A stretch of 64,000 nucleotides of DNA from an uncultured Poribacteria bacterium. Lineage in GTDB: Bacteria > Poribacteria > WGA-4E > WGA-3G. Positions 35,182-44,617 of the stretch are shown here, in pieces (the first letter of the stretch is position 1; every line of letters starts with the position of its first letter). A program made the translations under genes and the position numbers. Below the pieces are notes generated by a model. The model made no database searches and was not told where the DNA came from. It saw only the letters and a program-made list of their open reading frames with translations. The DNA is taken from contig OY282383.1 of assembly GCA_958295855.1 (NCBI GenBank), positions 2,956,481-3,020,480 on the forward strand, in the 5' to 3' direction.

Positions 35182-37290
35182 ATGACAGGCTGGAATGAGC
35201 TATGCGGTGAGGAAGAATCTTCGGTACAGCAACAGGCTGAATTCGGTCCGGCCTCGGAAAGCGACTACCAATGGCTTGTGGAGGTTCTCGAAGAGTTAAC
35301 CAGTATAGTGAGTCGGAATACACATAATGGATTCACTACGCTGGCGGAAGCCGACTATAAGCAGCTTGATGCGGTGCTAAAAGAGTTAATCTATGTCGTT
35401 GGTGATAATGAAAAACATCCCTTAGCACCATTGATGGATTTCATCGGTGTCCTCACTACAAAGTATGAGGACAAACATTTTCCAAAACTAACAGATCTGT
35501 TTCCCGAACTAGTGAAAGGTGTAAATCCAAACGATACGAGGGGTGAGGAGCGAAAGGATAATCCTATCAAGGTGCCAGAAAAACCCGTAAACGTGTTTGC
35601 CGCGGAGGCATTTTTCTCCATCGGTAGTCTTCTTTTGGAAGGGGGTAAGAAAGAGGGAGCAATTTCCGCTTACGACCAAGTAATATGGTTGGATGCTGAT
35701 TATGCCGAAGCTTACTACTATCGTGGTGAGGCAAAATGTTCGCTTGGACAATATAAATCTGCATCTGTCGACTTCGGTGAAGCTATCCGCATCAATCCAA
35801 GTGACGCTTATGCCTATCTCAGGCGTGCCAATGTAAAGTGCGACCTAAGTCAATATGAGGCTGCTCTTGCTGACTTCGATAAAGTTATCCAATTGAGTTC
35901 AGATGAAGTTTGTGTTTACTTCGCTTATCTCATTCGCGGTTGTATAAATAGGTTACTGGCTCAATATGAGGCTGCCATTGCTGATGTTGATAAGGCCCTC
36001 CGATTAAATTTGGATGATTCTTCCACCTATATTGCTTACGCCACTCGCGGCTGTGCGAGGAAGGCTATCGGTCAATATGAGGCTGCTATTGCTGATTTTA
36101 ACGAGACTCTCTTGCACAACCCCGGTGATGTTACAACTTATTTTATGCGAGGGCACACGAGATCCGCACTAGGACAACATGAGGCTGCTATTACCGATTA
36201 TGACGAAGCAATACGCCTCAAATCGGATAATGCGGATGCATACTTTATGCGAGGACTTAGTCAACTAATCCAAGATAAGTCTGAATTTGCCCTTGCTGAC
36301 TTTGATGAGAGTATTCGGCTCAAGCCAGAGCGACCCTATGTCTATCTTATGCGAGGAATAGCAAAGTTGGCGAATAACCAATATAAGGAGGCTATTACAG
36401 ACTTTAATGAAGCTATTCGTTTTAAACCTGATTCTGCTGTAAACCACACAGGTTTTACCTACACTATGCGGGGATGTGCGAAATTCGTGAGAGGTCAATA
36501 TGGGACTGCGCTCGATGATGTTGATAAAGCCATTCATCTTAAACCCGATCCTTCTCTAAATCACATAGATGTTGCCTATATTCTTCGTGGCAAAATAAAA
36601 AGCACCATTGGGCAATACACAGAGGCCATTGCTGACTATGGTGAGGCCATTCGGCTAAACCCCGATTTTTCACAAGCCTACAAGAGTTGTGGAGATGCAA
36701 AGCGCGAACTAGGGCAGCTTGAGGATGCGATTGCTGATTATGATAAGGCTATCCAGTTAAAACCAGATGCTGTTACTTATCATGATCGCGGCTATGTAAA
36801 GGGGCTGTTAGGAAGACACGAATCTGCAATTCGGGACTATAGTGAGGCTATCCGCATCAATCCAGTTGATGCTCATGCTTATCATAACCGAGGCATTGAT
36901 AAAGGCAAACTAGGTCAGTTTGAGGATGCGATTGTTGATTTTGATAAGGCTATCCAGTTAAAACCAGATGATATCCGCGCGTACTGCAATCGCGGGCTTG
37001 CCAAATTCTTACTAAGCAAATATGAAGATGCCGTTACTGACTGTACCAAAGCCATTCGTCTAAGTTCGGATTATGCTGAGGCCTACGATATCCGCGGCAA
37101 AGCAAAAGCACTCTTAGGCAGAACTCAGGAAGCAAAATCAGATTTTCAGAAAGCCTTGGAATTGGCAGAACAAGCTGGTAACCAAGAGCTTAGAACTGAG
37201 ATTGAGCAATCGCTTCAAGAACTTGCTAATAAGCAACAAAAACAATGTAAATCTGTGCGGCGGAGCAATCCGCCGCACAACCTACCTTAA
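35182..37290 (+). CDS. large TPR-repeat protein
   Basis: The 702-aa protein starts at 35182 after GAGGAGGAA. Residues ~165-690 contain about fifteen 34-residue tetratricopeptide repeats with the pattern AYxxRGxAKxxLGQYExAIADFDKAIRLxPD. The N-terminal ~150 residues are acidic and helical with no domain I recognise. No signal peptide, so a cytosolic scaffold is likely. Base composition is more AT-rich than its neighbours, which fits expansion or foreign origin. It overlaps the convergent PhyH gene by four bases. Confidence 0.92.
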   Translation: MTGWNELCGEEESSVQQQAEFGPASESDYQWLVEVLEELTSIVSRNTHNGFTTLAEADYKQLDAVLKELIYVVGDNEKHPLAPLMDFIGVLTTKYEDKHFPKLTDLFPELVKGVNPNDTRGEERKDNPIKVPEKPVNVFAAEAFFSIGSLLLEGGKKEGAISAYDQVIWLDADYAEAYYYRGEAKCSLGQYKSASVDFGEAIRINPSDAYAYLRRANVKCDLSQYEAALADFDKVIQLSSDEVCVYFAYLIRGCINRLLAQYEAAIADVDKALRLNLDDSSTYIAYATRGCARKAIGQYEAAIADFNETLLHNPGDVTTYFMRGHTRSALGQHEAAITDYDEAIRLKSDNADAYFMRGLSQLIQDKSEFALADFDESIRLKPERPYVYLMRGIAKLANNQYKEAITDFNEAIRFKPDSAVNHTGFTYTMRGCAKFVRGQYGTALDDVDKAIHLKPDPSLNHIDVAYILRGKIKSTIGQYTEAIADYGEAIRLNPDFSQAYKSCGDAKRELGQLEDAIADYDKAIQLKPDAVTYHDRGYVKGLLGRHESAIRDYSEAIRINPVDAHAYHNRGIDKGKLGQFEDAIVDFDKAIQLKPDDIRAYCNRGLAKFLLSKYEDAVTDCTKAIRLSSDYAEAYDIRGKAKALLGRTQEAKSDFQKALELAEQAGNQELRTEIEQSLQELANKQQKQCKSVRRSNPPHNLP

Positions 37291-38069
37291 TCAAACCGGG
37301 ACGCAATCTCTGGCAGCGGCCCTCCCACAGCGGACTTCCCATCCCGCAACAACGGCTCCGCATTCCCCCACAAACGACTCCCATCATGCGAAAGGAGCGG
37401 CTCCGCGGAATACTGGGCAAGGTAGGCACGCCGCAACTTGTTGGTATAGTTCGTACCGCTGCAGTGGAAATTGATGCTCGTAAACGCCACAATGCTCCCC
37501 GCAGGCACGATAGCAGGCACACCCTTTTCAGGTCCGAAATAACCTACCATATCGTTGCTTCCCTCTTCGCGGATGTGCTTCACCCACGAGCGAATACCGA
37601 TGCGAGAAAACGGCATCACGTAGACTGTCCCGTTCTCCTCGGACATATCATCAAGCGCACACCAACAGGTAAGGTAAGGCCTGTGCTCAGGATAGCCGAC
37701 GTAGCCCGAATCCTGATGCCAACTGAACTTCATCCCTGCTTCTGCTCCCTTGACGACATACTGCTCCCAGAAAAGATAAGCGGTATCGCCTAGGGTAGCA
37801 CGGCAGACCTCTGCCATCAGATCACTGAACAGGAAATCGCGGAGTTTTGGCTGTTTCCTAAAGCAGTTTGAGACGAAATACCGCTTGTTGCGATGGTTGA
37901 TACCGAGGACATCCGTGTCCTGCCGGTCCATCTCAGCATCCATTTGACTGATAAAGGTTCCACATTCGCCACGTAGGAGCTCTAGCAGCGGTTCTGGAAT
38001 AACATTCTCTAAAATGAAATAACCTTCCTCTCGGAATTGCTGTTTCTGTGCCTCGGTTATATTTATCAA
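37287..38069 (-). CDS. phytanoyl-CoA dioxygenase (PhyH) family protein 3
   Basis: The 260-aa protein starts at the TTG at 38069. ATAGGAGAG, overlapping the stop of the upstream molybdoenzyme gene, gives an ideal ribosome site; the longer frame to 38126 would overlap that gene. Iron ligands are H118-x-D120 (SWHQDSG) and H202 (NFHCSGTN), with R213/R214 for 2-oxoglutarate. It is last in an operon with the Tat-SOD and molybdoenzyme genes and is probably translationally coupled. Substrate unknown. Confidence 0.88.
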   Translation of the reverse strand: MINITEAQKQQFREEGYFILENVIPEPLLELLRGECGTFISQMDAEMDRQDTDVLGINHRNKRYFVSNCFRKQPKLRDFLFSDLMAEVCRATLGDTAYLFWEQYVVKGAEAGMKFSWHQDSGYVGYPEHRPYLTCWCALDDMSEENGTVYVMPFSRIGIRSWVKHIREEGSNDMVGYFGPEKGVPAIVPAGSIVAFTSINFHCSGTNYTNKLRRAYLAQYSAEPLLSHDGSRLWGNAEPLLRDGKSAVGGPLPEIASRFD

Positions 38070-38080
38070 ATTCCACTCTC

Positions 38081-39217
38081 CTATTCTATAAGCACTTGGC
38101 GCACAATCTGCCCATTGCTCTCCCAATAGGTGTGCTTTCCAGTGATGTAATCAGAGTCCGCTGCGGGTTGGATGTTTCCCATGGTATCAATGGCTCTGGA
38201 GACGACGGTGTGTTCACCTTTTGAGGGGCTGCTCCAGTTGAGATGCCAAATTTTCCAGGCGAATTCCGCGTCCGCTTCCGGGTGTATCGTCGCCTTTTGC
38301 CACGGGCCGCCATCAATGCTTACCTCAACCTTTTGGATGGGCGCGCCCCAAGCGGCACCGTAGATACGGTATTGGTCACCGATACGCGTTACCTTCGCCG
38401 CCAGCGATTTCAACTTTGTTCTACCAACGGAGGTTTCCATCCAGACGGATTCGCCATCGGGGCGTTTCTCTTCGCGCATCGTGACATAATCGCGCCCCAT
38501 GAATCTCCCCATAAACCGGGTATCACGTACTTCAATGCGTTTGAGCCACTTGACACAAGCAATGCCGTACCAGCCGGGGGCAATTAAGCGTAGGGGCGCG
38601 CCGTTCGCGTGCGGTAACGGTTCACCGTTCATCTCGTAGCAGAGGAGGGTAGTGTCCTCTAACGCATCGGCAACGGACATACTTCGCGCAAAGTTCTGAC
38701 GCATCTTTACATCTCGCCGTTCTTCTTCTCCGACATCGTGTCCAAAGAAAATCACCTCAATGCCTTTTTCTTGGATGCGAGCCTCCTTGAGAATCGGTGC
38801 GAGGGGCGTGCCTGTCCATTTCGCGTTGCCAATTCCGCCTGTAAAGGTTGGGAACCCGTGGTTGCCGGAGCATTCCAACGTGAAGGTTACGTCCTGCCGG
38901 GGGCGCGCTTTGATGTCCTTCATTGTGAGCATCAGCGGATTCTCCACCACGCCGCTCACCTCTAACTTCCACGTCTCAACATCGACTTCAGGCTTGCCGT
39001 AGTGTGAAACATTGAAGAATTTATCGTTCGGTGTGATAAACGTATCAAGTTCGTTCCAATCCAGCAAGCCTCGCTTTGAAGGTGGTTCCGGCGGCTGATC
39101 GGCGAACGGAATAAGCACTTCACCTTCCCGACTTGGAAAGGCATAGACTGCCCACGGGCTGAGCAGCACCCCGGTGAGCGTTATGCCGCTGTACCGCAAA
39201 AAATCTCTACGTTCCAT
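38081..39217 (-). CDS. Tat-exported sulfite oxidase-family molybdoenzyme
   Basis: This 378-aa periplasmic enzyme has the twin-arginine signal RRDFLRYSG. Molybdopterin-binding features include the Mo-coordinating C116 in LECSGN, HANGAPLRL and GWYGIACVKW. Residues ~265-375 form the Mo-co dimerisation domain with PIQKVEVSIDGG. The layout is that of sulfite dehydrogenases (SorA/SoxC-like) without a haem domain, so an outside electron acceptor is needed. It sits between the SOD and PhyH genes. Confidence 0.92.
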   Translation of the reverse strand: MERRDFLRYSGITLTGVLLSPWAVYAFPSREGEVLIPFADQPPEPPSKRGLLDWNELDTFITPNDKFFNVSHYGKPEVDVETWKLEVSGVVENPLMLTMKDIKARPRQDVTFTLECSGNHGFPTFTGGIGNAKWTGTPLAPILKEARIQEKGIEVIFFGHDVGEEERRDVKMRQNFARSMSVADALEDTTLLCYEMNGEPLPHANGAPLRLIAPGWYGIACVKWLKRIEVRDTRFMGRFMGRDYVTMREEKRPDGESVWMETSVGRTKLKSLAAKVTRIGDQYRIYGAAWGAPIQKVEVSIDGGPWQKATIHPEADAEFAWKIWHLNWSSPSKGEHTVVSRAIDTMGNIQPAADSDYITGKHTYWESNGQIVRQVLIE

Positions 39218-39286
39218 AGTGCCTCCTCCTTATTTTTTCGGTAGGCGCGCCCCAGTTAGATTGAGACGTTAATTGTGCTTAACCTT

Positions 39287-39991
39287 TCATTTCATTGCCG
39301 CAAGGTAATTAGCGTTAACCTGTTCCCAATTGATGACTTTACCCCACGCGTCAATGTAATCGGCACGTCGGTTCTGGTACTTGAGATAATAGGCGTGTTC
39401 CCAAACATCGACGCCAAGAATCGGCGTATGTCCCTTCATCAGCGGGCTATCCTGATTCGATGTTGCGTAGATCTGCAACTTCTTGTTTTCATCTACGACG
39501 AGCCATACCCACCCTGAGCCGAAATGCGTTTTCGCTAGTTTGTCGAACATTTCGCTCCCCGCATCAAACGAGCCGAACGTTAACTGAATCGATTCCGCGA
39601 CTTTCCCCATCGGCTCACTGCCGCCGGGTTTCATGATGCTCCAGAAAAGTGTATGATTCGCATGCCCACCGCCGCTGTTAATAATGGCTTGGCGAACGTT
39701 CATGGGCACCTTTTCAATACCCCGGAGCATCGCCTCAAGCGGCATGTGCCCCACGTCATGGTTGTGTCTGATTGCCGCATTGAGTTTATTGACGTACCCT
39801 TGATGGTGTTTTCTGTGATGGATTTCCATGGTACGTTTGTCAATATGAGGTTCAAGTGCATCGTACGCGTAAGGGAGTGGCGGTAATTTCTGAATCTCCT
39901 GAGAGTCAGCATATACGCGCAACGGACTTTGCGCAACAAACAGCCCTGCTAGGGCGGTGCTTCCCTGAATTAAAAAGTTTCTACGGTTCAT
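39287..39991 (-). CDS. Tat-exported Mn/Fe superoxide dismutase
   Basis: The 234-aa protein has a twin-arginine signal RRNFLIQGS, cleaved near VYADS. Metal ligands are H58 (MEIHHRKHH), H113 (GGHANHTLFW), D195 and H199 (DVWEHAYY). NQDSPLM with Q180 and the GG near H110 favour Mn over Fe, as in SodA. Export of a Mn/Fe-type SOD is uncommon. A consensus promoter precedes it, and it is first in the operon with the molybdoenzyme and PhyH 3. Confidence 0.94.
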   Translation of the reverse strand: MNRRNFLIQGSTALAGLFVAQSPLRVYADSQEIQKLPPLPYAYDALEPHIDKRTMEIHHRKHHQGYVNKLNAAIRHNHDVGHMPLEAMLRGIEKVPMNVRQAIINSGGGHANHTLFWSIMKPGGSEPMGKVAESIQLTFGSFDAGSEMFDKLAKTHFGSGWVWLVVDENKKLQIYATSNQDSPLMKGHTPILGVDVWEHAYYLKYQNRRADYIDAWGKVINWEQVNANYLAAMK

Positions 39992-40021
39992 ATATTCTCC
40001 TTGTCCTGCTGTTTAAATAAC

Positions 40022-40050
40022 ATTTTACAGAAATTGTGGGTTTGTGTCAA
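40022..40050 (-). promoter_or_regulatory. sigma70-like promoter of the SOD operon
   Basis: On the minus strand TTGACA (40050-40045), 17 bases, then TAAAAT (40027-40022). The start near 40015 leaves a ~24-base leader with AAGGAG before the ATG at 39991. Confidence 0.8.
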
Positions 40051-40110
40051 TATAAAATTCCGTTGATTTTAGCAGAGAGATATGGTATCTTGGTTACAGC
40101 ATTGAACTTT

Positions 40111-40148
40111 AATCCGCAAGGGATTGGGTAACCCAACCCCTACGGATT
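40111..40148. repeat. palindromic intergenic repeat
   Basis: AATCCG...GGGATTGGGT, A, ACCCAACCCC...CGGATT is a long imperfect inverted repeat, ending CCCCTACGGATT. It lies in the 345-bp gap between the SOD and patatin genes, which otherwise holds only the SOD promoter and a weak divergent pair TTGATT/TATCTT (40063-40091). Confidence 0.7.
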
Positions 40149-40336
40149 TCGTCCAACGAAGCTAAAGCCTTCACCCCATGGTTCGCAGCGGAAGAAAACT
40201 TTGCCCTCCTTGGCGAAACACAAGGTAATGACTAGGAACTACTCGCGGACGAGGATGAGACATAAACATGAATTTAGTTTGTAGTAGGGCAAATTATTGC
40301 CCAGATAATACAAGTAACCGTCAAAGAGAGCAATCA

Positions 40337-41254
40337 ATGGGCAATACGGACACCTTCCACATCCTTGCGTTAGATGGCGGCGGCACCCGCGGCATATACA
40401 CCGCCCAACTCCTTGCCAAAATTGAACAGGCTTTTCAGAGGCGTATCAAAACCTGTTTCGATCTCATCGCCGGGACAAGCACAGGCTCCATCATCGCCGG
40501 TGCCGCTGTCTCCGACATCCCCATGGCTGATATTGTCCGCCTCTTTGAGAACAAGGCACCCCACATCTTCCGGCGGAGATGGTATCGCCTCCCGTTGTTC
40601 CTCAGTAAATATCCAAGTGCACAACTCTCGCAGATTATTGCAGCACATCTGCCCGCAACCGCTCTCGGCGAAATATCAATGCCCTTGATGATAACATGTT
40701 CGGAAATTGCCAAAAGTGACATCCACATTTTTAGATCTAATTACGGAAGTCGCGATTCGGAGATGGCTCCTACAAGTAAAAAGGTCTGTTTGCGAGATGC
40801 TATCCTTGCCTCCTGTGCTGCTCCCACGTTTTTCGCGCCAAAGTCCGTTGACAACTTCTTGTTAGCAGACGGTGGACTATGGGCAAACAATCCATCCACT
40901 GTCGCTTTTACAGAAGCCCTCTCAGTGTTCGGAAAAGGCGCGCAGGAAATTCGGATGCTGTCTATTGGCACGGGGCATTCAACAAACATGTATCGGCAGA
41001 GACGCGGCTGGGGATTTATCACTGGATGGGGTGGCGCGAAGTTGACCTCTTACGTGATGACGCTGCAATCTCAGGCATCCGCAAATATGGCGAAACTGCT
41101 GCTAAAGCAAAACTACCTGCGCCTCAATCCGGAAATTGACTTTTGGGAACTGGATACCCTTGTGCAGTTAGATACCCTCAAATCTCTCGCTGAGCGAGAT
41201 TTTGGAGAGAATACTGCAGAGATTGAAGCGTTTATTCCCACCGAATTCGGATAA
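40337..41254 (+). CDS. patatin-like phospholipase
   Basis: This 305-aa lipid acyl hydrolase has the oxyanion loop DGGGTRGIY (13-21), nucleophile S48 in GTSTGS and catalytic D178 in LADGGLWANNPS. The start at 40337 follows AAGAGAG. Residues 138-146 (GSRDSEMAPT region) derive from a 25-bp dispersed repeat and sit in a loop between core elements. Such patatins include CBASS effectors (CapV), but no nucleotide cyclase is near, so a defence role is unsupported. A housekeeping lipase is equally possible. Confidence 0.88.
   Translation: MGNTDTFHILALDGGGTRGIYTAQLLAKIEQAFQRRIKTCFDLIAGTSTGSIIAGAAVSDIPMADIVRLFENKAPHIFRRRWYRLPLFLSKYPSAQLSQIIAAHLPATALGEISMPLMITCSEIAKSDIHIFRSNYGSRDSEMAPTSKKVCLRDAILASCAAPTFFAPKSVDNFLLADGGLWANNPSTVAFTEALSVFGKGAQEIRMLSIGTGHSTNMYRQRRGWGFITGWGGAKLTSYVMTLQSQASANMAKLLLKQNYLRLNPEIDFWELDTLVQLDTLKSLAERDFGENTAEIEAFIPTEFG
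40749..40773 (+). repeat. 25-bp dispersed repeat inside the patatin gene
   Basis: GTCGCGATTCGGAGA followed by TGGCTCCTAC matches the intergenic copies at 22333, 26206 and 56817 (inverted for the first two). It is read in frame as SRDSEMAPT. Confidence 0.8.
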
Positions 41255-41552
41255 GGTATGATACTCATCTGAACGTGCAGTTTTTGCGGCGTAAGGGTAT
41301 CAGTTTCCCCTGCTTTGCAGGGGTAATATACCACTGCGCCCATAAGCGACGTGCATTCGCGCATTCTTCTATTTCTCAGCGTCATCCTATAAGCCGCGAT
41401 TTAGACTATCCTGATATACTTTTTGGCGAAGCTTGCAGGTTTCCAAAACTTGCTATTCAAATTTACAAAAAAGTTTGACTATATATGTTGAAAAATGTAT
41501 AATGCAGGAAAATTTGACTGAATTGATGAAAACACTGGGAAAGGAGAAAGTC
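41255..41552. other. intergenic region filled by two repeat types
   Basis: A full family A element spans 41280-41358, including CCCCTGCTTTGCAGGGG at 41307-41323. A GCTTGCAGG...CTTGCTATTC repeat spans 41421-41464 and resembles those at 33566 and 46831. The next gene's ribosome site is at 41541. Confidence 0.85.
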
Positions 41553-41987
41553 ATGGAAGCATTCAAGCGAGTTATAGGCGTTGTGCTTATCGTCATTGCG
41601 GCGATAGTTGCAATCCACACAATAATCGAGCCGGTTTACTACACTTCCACCGAAGATAGTCCATATAGTCCTGCATGGAACTACATCAATCCGCTCTCTG
41701 CTATTTCGATCATATTGGGATTGATATTCGGCTACATTCGCATAAGGGGCACCGGCGAGAATTCAAGCATTCAAGAGTTCATAGCAGCGAACACGCTGTT
41801 CTACGGATTCATCTTCGTAACCACAATATTCTTCTTGGGCTGGTTTAGCATGAGCACCGCCGCGCAAGACTTTACTGCCGTCGGTAACGATACCCGAACG
41901 CTGGTATGGACTCTCTTTGATGCGATGCTCCCGCCGTTGAATATCGCAATGGGCGTTCACCTGCTGCGCACCAGTACCAGTGAATAG
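41553..41987 (+). CDS. small integral membrane protein
   Basis: The 144-aa protein starts at 41553, seven bases after AAGGAG. Four hydrophobic segments are visible (about 7-23, 50-66, 86-104 and 122-139), separated by short loops. I recognise no family. Longer in-frame starts exist but lack a ribosome site. No operon partner; a GC hairpin follows. Confidence 0.65.
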   Translation: MEAFKRVIGVVLIVIAAIVAIHTIIEPVYYTSTEDSPYSPAWNYINPLSAISIILGLIFGYIRIRGTGENSSIQEFIAANTLFYGFIFVTTIFFLGWFSMSTAAQDFTAVGNDTRTLVWTLFDAMLPPLNIAMGVHLLRTSTSE

Positions 41988-42320
41988 GCAACCAAGCCTG
42001 TCTTCAGCGTTGCCATCCGGGGCGTAATCGCGCGGAAAAGCTCATAATTAAAATCTGTGGTTTTGATTATGAACTCTCCTGAAAACACTGCTGCGAGCCT
42101 GAATGCGAAGTGCGCGCTTCCCAAGTGCGCACTTCACTTTCTTATGGACAACTTTTGAAATGCCTGATATTCTTTTCCGCCGTATTTTCAAAAATGCAAG
42201 TAGTTTTGGACAACGGACAAAACGGATAACGGTAAAGTTCAACCTTGCAAATTTCACCTTACCGTGCGCATGGCGGATAGATGAAAGACTTTTAAGACAA
42301 CAACCTAACAGGAGAAATCT
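41988..42320. other. 333-bp gap with a strong hairpin
   Basis: GAAGTGCGC (42107-42115) pairs exactly with GCGCACTTC (42127-42135), 120 bases after the membrane-protein stop. It could be a terminator or another repeat. The rest holds nothing recognisable before the AGGAGAAA of the aldolase gene. Confidence 0.45.
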
Positions 42321-43076
42321 ATGGAAATAAGACGCAATAGCGTTAAACAAAAGTTAACGAATGGAGACCTCGCGTACGTCATCTCAGGCCTTACGAACGC
42401 TGACGATATAGACACCTTCGGCCCAAACGGATACGACGGTGTATGGTTGGAAGGTGAACACGGGGGAGTTGAAGCAGCACAAATCGGTGACCTGACAAGG
42501 GCATGCGACCTCTGGGGCATGACATCCCTCGTACGCGTCAATCGCAACGACCAGGGGCTTATCTACCGCACGCTGGATTGCGGGGCAATGGGTATCGCCG
42601 TGCCGCACGTCAACACGAAAGCGGAAGCACAAAATGTTGTGGATGGCGCGAAGTTCGCACCGACCGGTCATCGTGGCATGTTCACTAGCCGCCAAGGCTA
42701 TGGTGTAGACAACTATTTTGAGGTAGCCAACTCACAGACGCTCCTCGTCGTTCTGATTGAAGACATCGTCGCGATGAACAACCTGGACGATATTCTCACC
42801 GTCGACTCTATTGACGTATTTTTCGTCGCACCGTCAGATTTAGCGGCATCTATGGGGCATATCGGCAATAACAACCACCCAGATGTTCAGCACACAATTG
42901 ATACAGCACTCGCGCGCATCCAAGCAGCGGGCCGGGTCGCTGGCACCTTGACAACGGATGCCACCGTTGAAAAATATGTCAAGGCAGGCGTGCGCTTTTT
43001 AATGACAGGCGTTGGCGGCTGGATTACATCTGGTGCGGCGGCATTTAAAAAACGTGCAGAAGGCGCGACATCCTAA
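42321..43076 (+). CDS. HpcH/HpaI-family class II aldolase
   Basis: The 251-aa TIM-barrel enzyme is of the 2-keto-3-deoxy-acid aldolase / citrate lyase beta type. GVWLEGEHGG, DCGAMGIAVPHVNT and LLVVLIEDIVAMNN carry the metal-binding Glu/Asp and catalytic residues; VAPSDLAASMG is typical. Such enzymes split 2-keto-3-deoxy sugar acids to pyruvate and an aldehyde. The fuconate dehydratase gene next door, facing it, makes exactly that type of substrate. CAGGAGAAA precedes the ATG. Confidence 0.9.
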   Translation: MEIRRNSVKQKLTNGDLAYVISGLTNADDIDTFGPNGYDGVWLEGEHGGVEAAQIGDLTRACDLWGMTSLVRVNRNDQGLIYRTLDCGAMGIAVPHVNTKAEAQNVVDGAKFAPTGHRGMFTSRQGYGVDNYFEVANSQTLLVVLIEDIVAMNNLDDILTVDSIDVFFVAPSDLAASMGHIGNNNHPDVQHTIDTALARIQAAGRVAGTLTTDATVEKYVKAGVRFLMTGVGGWITSGAAAFKKRAEGATS

Positions 43077-43115
43077 CCCAGTCAGCGTCGGCAAGCCATT
43101 CTCTTCTTATAGGCG

Positions 43116-43262
43116 CGGTTTTGCGGCGTAAGGGTATCGGTTTCCCCTGCTTTGCAGAGGTAATATACCACTGCGCCCATAAGCGACGTGCATTCTAACC
43201 GCGCTCTTTCCGTTTAAGGGTATCACCCCGCAAAGCGGGGAAGTACCCCTTGCCCAAAAACC
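43116..43262. repeat. family A element plus a second short GC-core copy
   Basis: A full element spans 43116-43196 (TTTGCGGCGTAAGGGTATC, CCCCTGCTTTGCAGAGG, GCGCCCATAAGCGACGTGCA). A short relative at 43211-43262 carries CCCCGCAAAGCGGGG. Both lie between the convergent aldolase and dehydratase genes and may end transcription from both sides. Confidence 0.88.
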
Positions 43263-43281
43263 GCTATTCAGACAGGAATAA

Positions 43282-44610
43282 CTACGCTAAAAACGTTACC
43301 CCACCAGATGCCTCCCTCCCCTGCCAGACGGAACCTGTCGGATAGACGTGCTTTTCAACGAAGTCCGGGTACATCTCAAGCCCCCAGCCGGGTACCGTTG
43401 GTGTAACATAGGCACCGTGGCGCACCTGGATGGGGTGCAGGAAAACGTCCCCTTGCAGGAAGCTGAGGTATTCAACCACTTGTGTCTCCGAGTGGGCGGC
43501 GACACAAATCTGGTCCCAGATAGCGTAGTGTTGGATCATGTTGCACAAACCGATGCCACCCCCGTGCGGACAGACAGGTATATCATACTTTGCCGCCATT
43601 AAGATGACTCCCAGCACATCGTTGACACCCCCTAATCGCGTTGCATCGATCTGGCAGTATCGGATGGCCCCACTCGTGATTAACTGCTTGAAGATGACCG
43701 GGGACGGCACCTGTTCTCCGGTGGCAACACCGATGTCATATTTCTCCAAGGCGCGTGCAATCTTCACAAAACCGAGCACATCGTCGCGCGCTGTCGGCTC
43801 CTCAATCCACGTTGGCCTGAATGCTACCAATTCTTCCATATAGGCAATTGCCTCATCCACACCCCATACCTGGTTTGCATCTAACATCAAGCGTGCCTCT
43901 GTGCCGATTGCCTCCCGAATAAAGGCGAGTCGCCTCTTGTCGAAGTCCAGTTCCTGTCCAACCTTCATTTTGAAGCAATCAAGGCCTGCGGCTTTCACCT
44001 GGTTCACCGTCTCAATAATTTGGGCATCGGTTAACCCGAGCCACCCCGCAGTAGAATAAGCCTTCGGTCCCTGTTGACGGAGCATCTGCTCACGGCCTTT
44101 GCGGCTGTGCCAGTGTGTGCTGAGAATCTCTTCCGCTTCAGCTGGGGTTAGGGCATCGCGCAGATACCGCCAATCGATGCACTGCACAATTTTCTCCGGC
44201 GGCATATCGACGAGGAGTTTCCAGAGCGGTTTATCAACTAGTTTTGCCCAGAGGTCCCACATCGCATTGACAATGCTCCCGAGCGCCATCCGATTGACAC
44301 CGTCCGCAAGCCAGCGTAACTGGTGATGGTCGACGAGAAGCCTGTGGAACGCCCCTGCATCCGCTGTGAACGTCTCCACCTCCATCCCGACAACGAGTTG
44401 CGCAAGATCTTTGACACCGTAGGCAATCCAGTCGTTTCCGGCTCCAGCGGTGAAGGCAACTGAAATGCCGCGATGTTCCATGTTTGTCTCCAATGTTGTC
44501 AGCACTGCGGAATAGTTTGGCTTTTTGTGAAACGGGTCCGAACCTAGTAGTGTATCCGATGTGGGGACTCGTACATCGATAACGTTAACCTTTTCAATGA
44601 CAATTTTCAT
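43282..44610 (-). CDS. enolase-superfamily sugar-acid dehydratase, L-fuconate dehydratase type
   Basis: The 442-aa protein starts at 44610; AAAGGAG precedes it. The barrel residues are visible: K-x-K in FKMKVGQ, metal ligands D in LMLDANQ, E in WIEEPT and E in GVATGEQVPSP, and the catalytic His in CPHGGGIG. Length and the DTLLGSDPFHKKPNYS start match L-fuconate dehydratase, which turns L-fuconate into 2-keto-3-deoxy-L-fuconate. With the neighbouring HpcH/HpaI aldolase it could form a short fucose-degrading route. Confidence 0.9.
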   Translation of the reverse strand: MKIVIEKVNVIDVRVPTSDTLLGSDPFHKKPNYSAVLTTLETNMEHRGISVAFTAGAGNDWIAYGVKDLAQLVVGMEVETFTADAGAFHRLLVDHHQLRWLADGVNRMALGSIVNAMWDLWAKLVDKPLWKLLVDMPPEKIVQCIDWRYLRDALTPAEAEEILSTHWHSRKGREQMLRQQGPKAYSTAGWLGLTDAQIIETVNQVKAAGLDCFKMKVGQELDFDKRRLAFIREAIGTEARLMLDANQVWGVDEAIAYMEELVAFRPTWIEEPTARDDVLGFVKIARALEKYDIGVATGEQVPSPVIFKQLITSGAIRYCQIDATRLGGVNDVLGVILMAAKYDIPVCPHGGGIGLCNMIQHYAIWDQICVAAHSETQVVEYLSFLQGDVFLHPIQVRHGAYVTPTVPGWGLEMYPDFVEKHVYPTGSVWQGREASGGVTFLA

Positions 44611-44617
44611 AATTCGT

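Noticed and set aside
37290..38126. Longer start of PhyH 3 at 38126
   Set aside because: It would overlap the molybdoenzyme gene by 46 bases; the TTG at 38069 has an ideal ribosome site.
40337..41254. CBASS effector call for the patatin
   Set aside because: No cGAS-like cyclase or other CBASS gene is encoded nearby.
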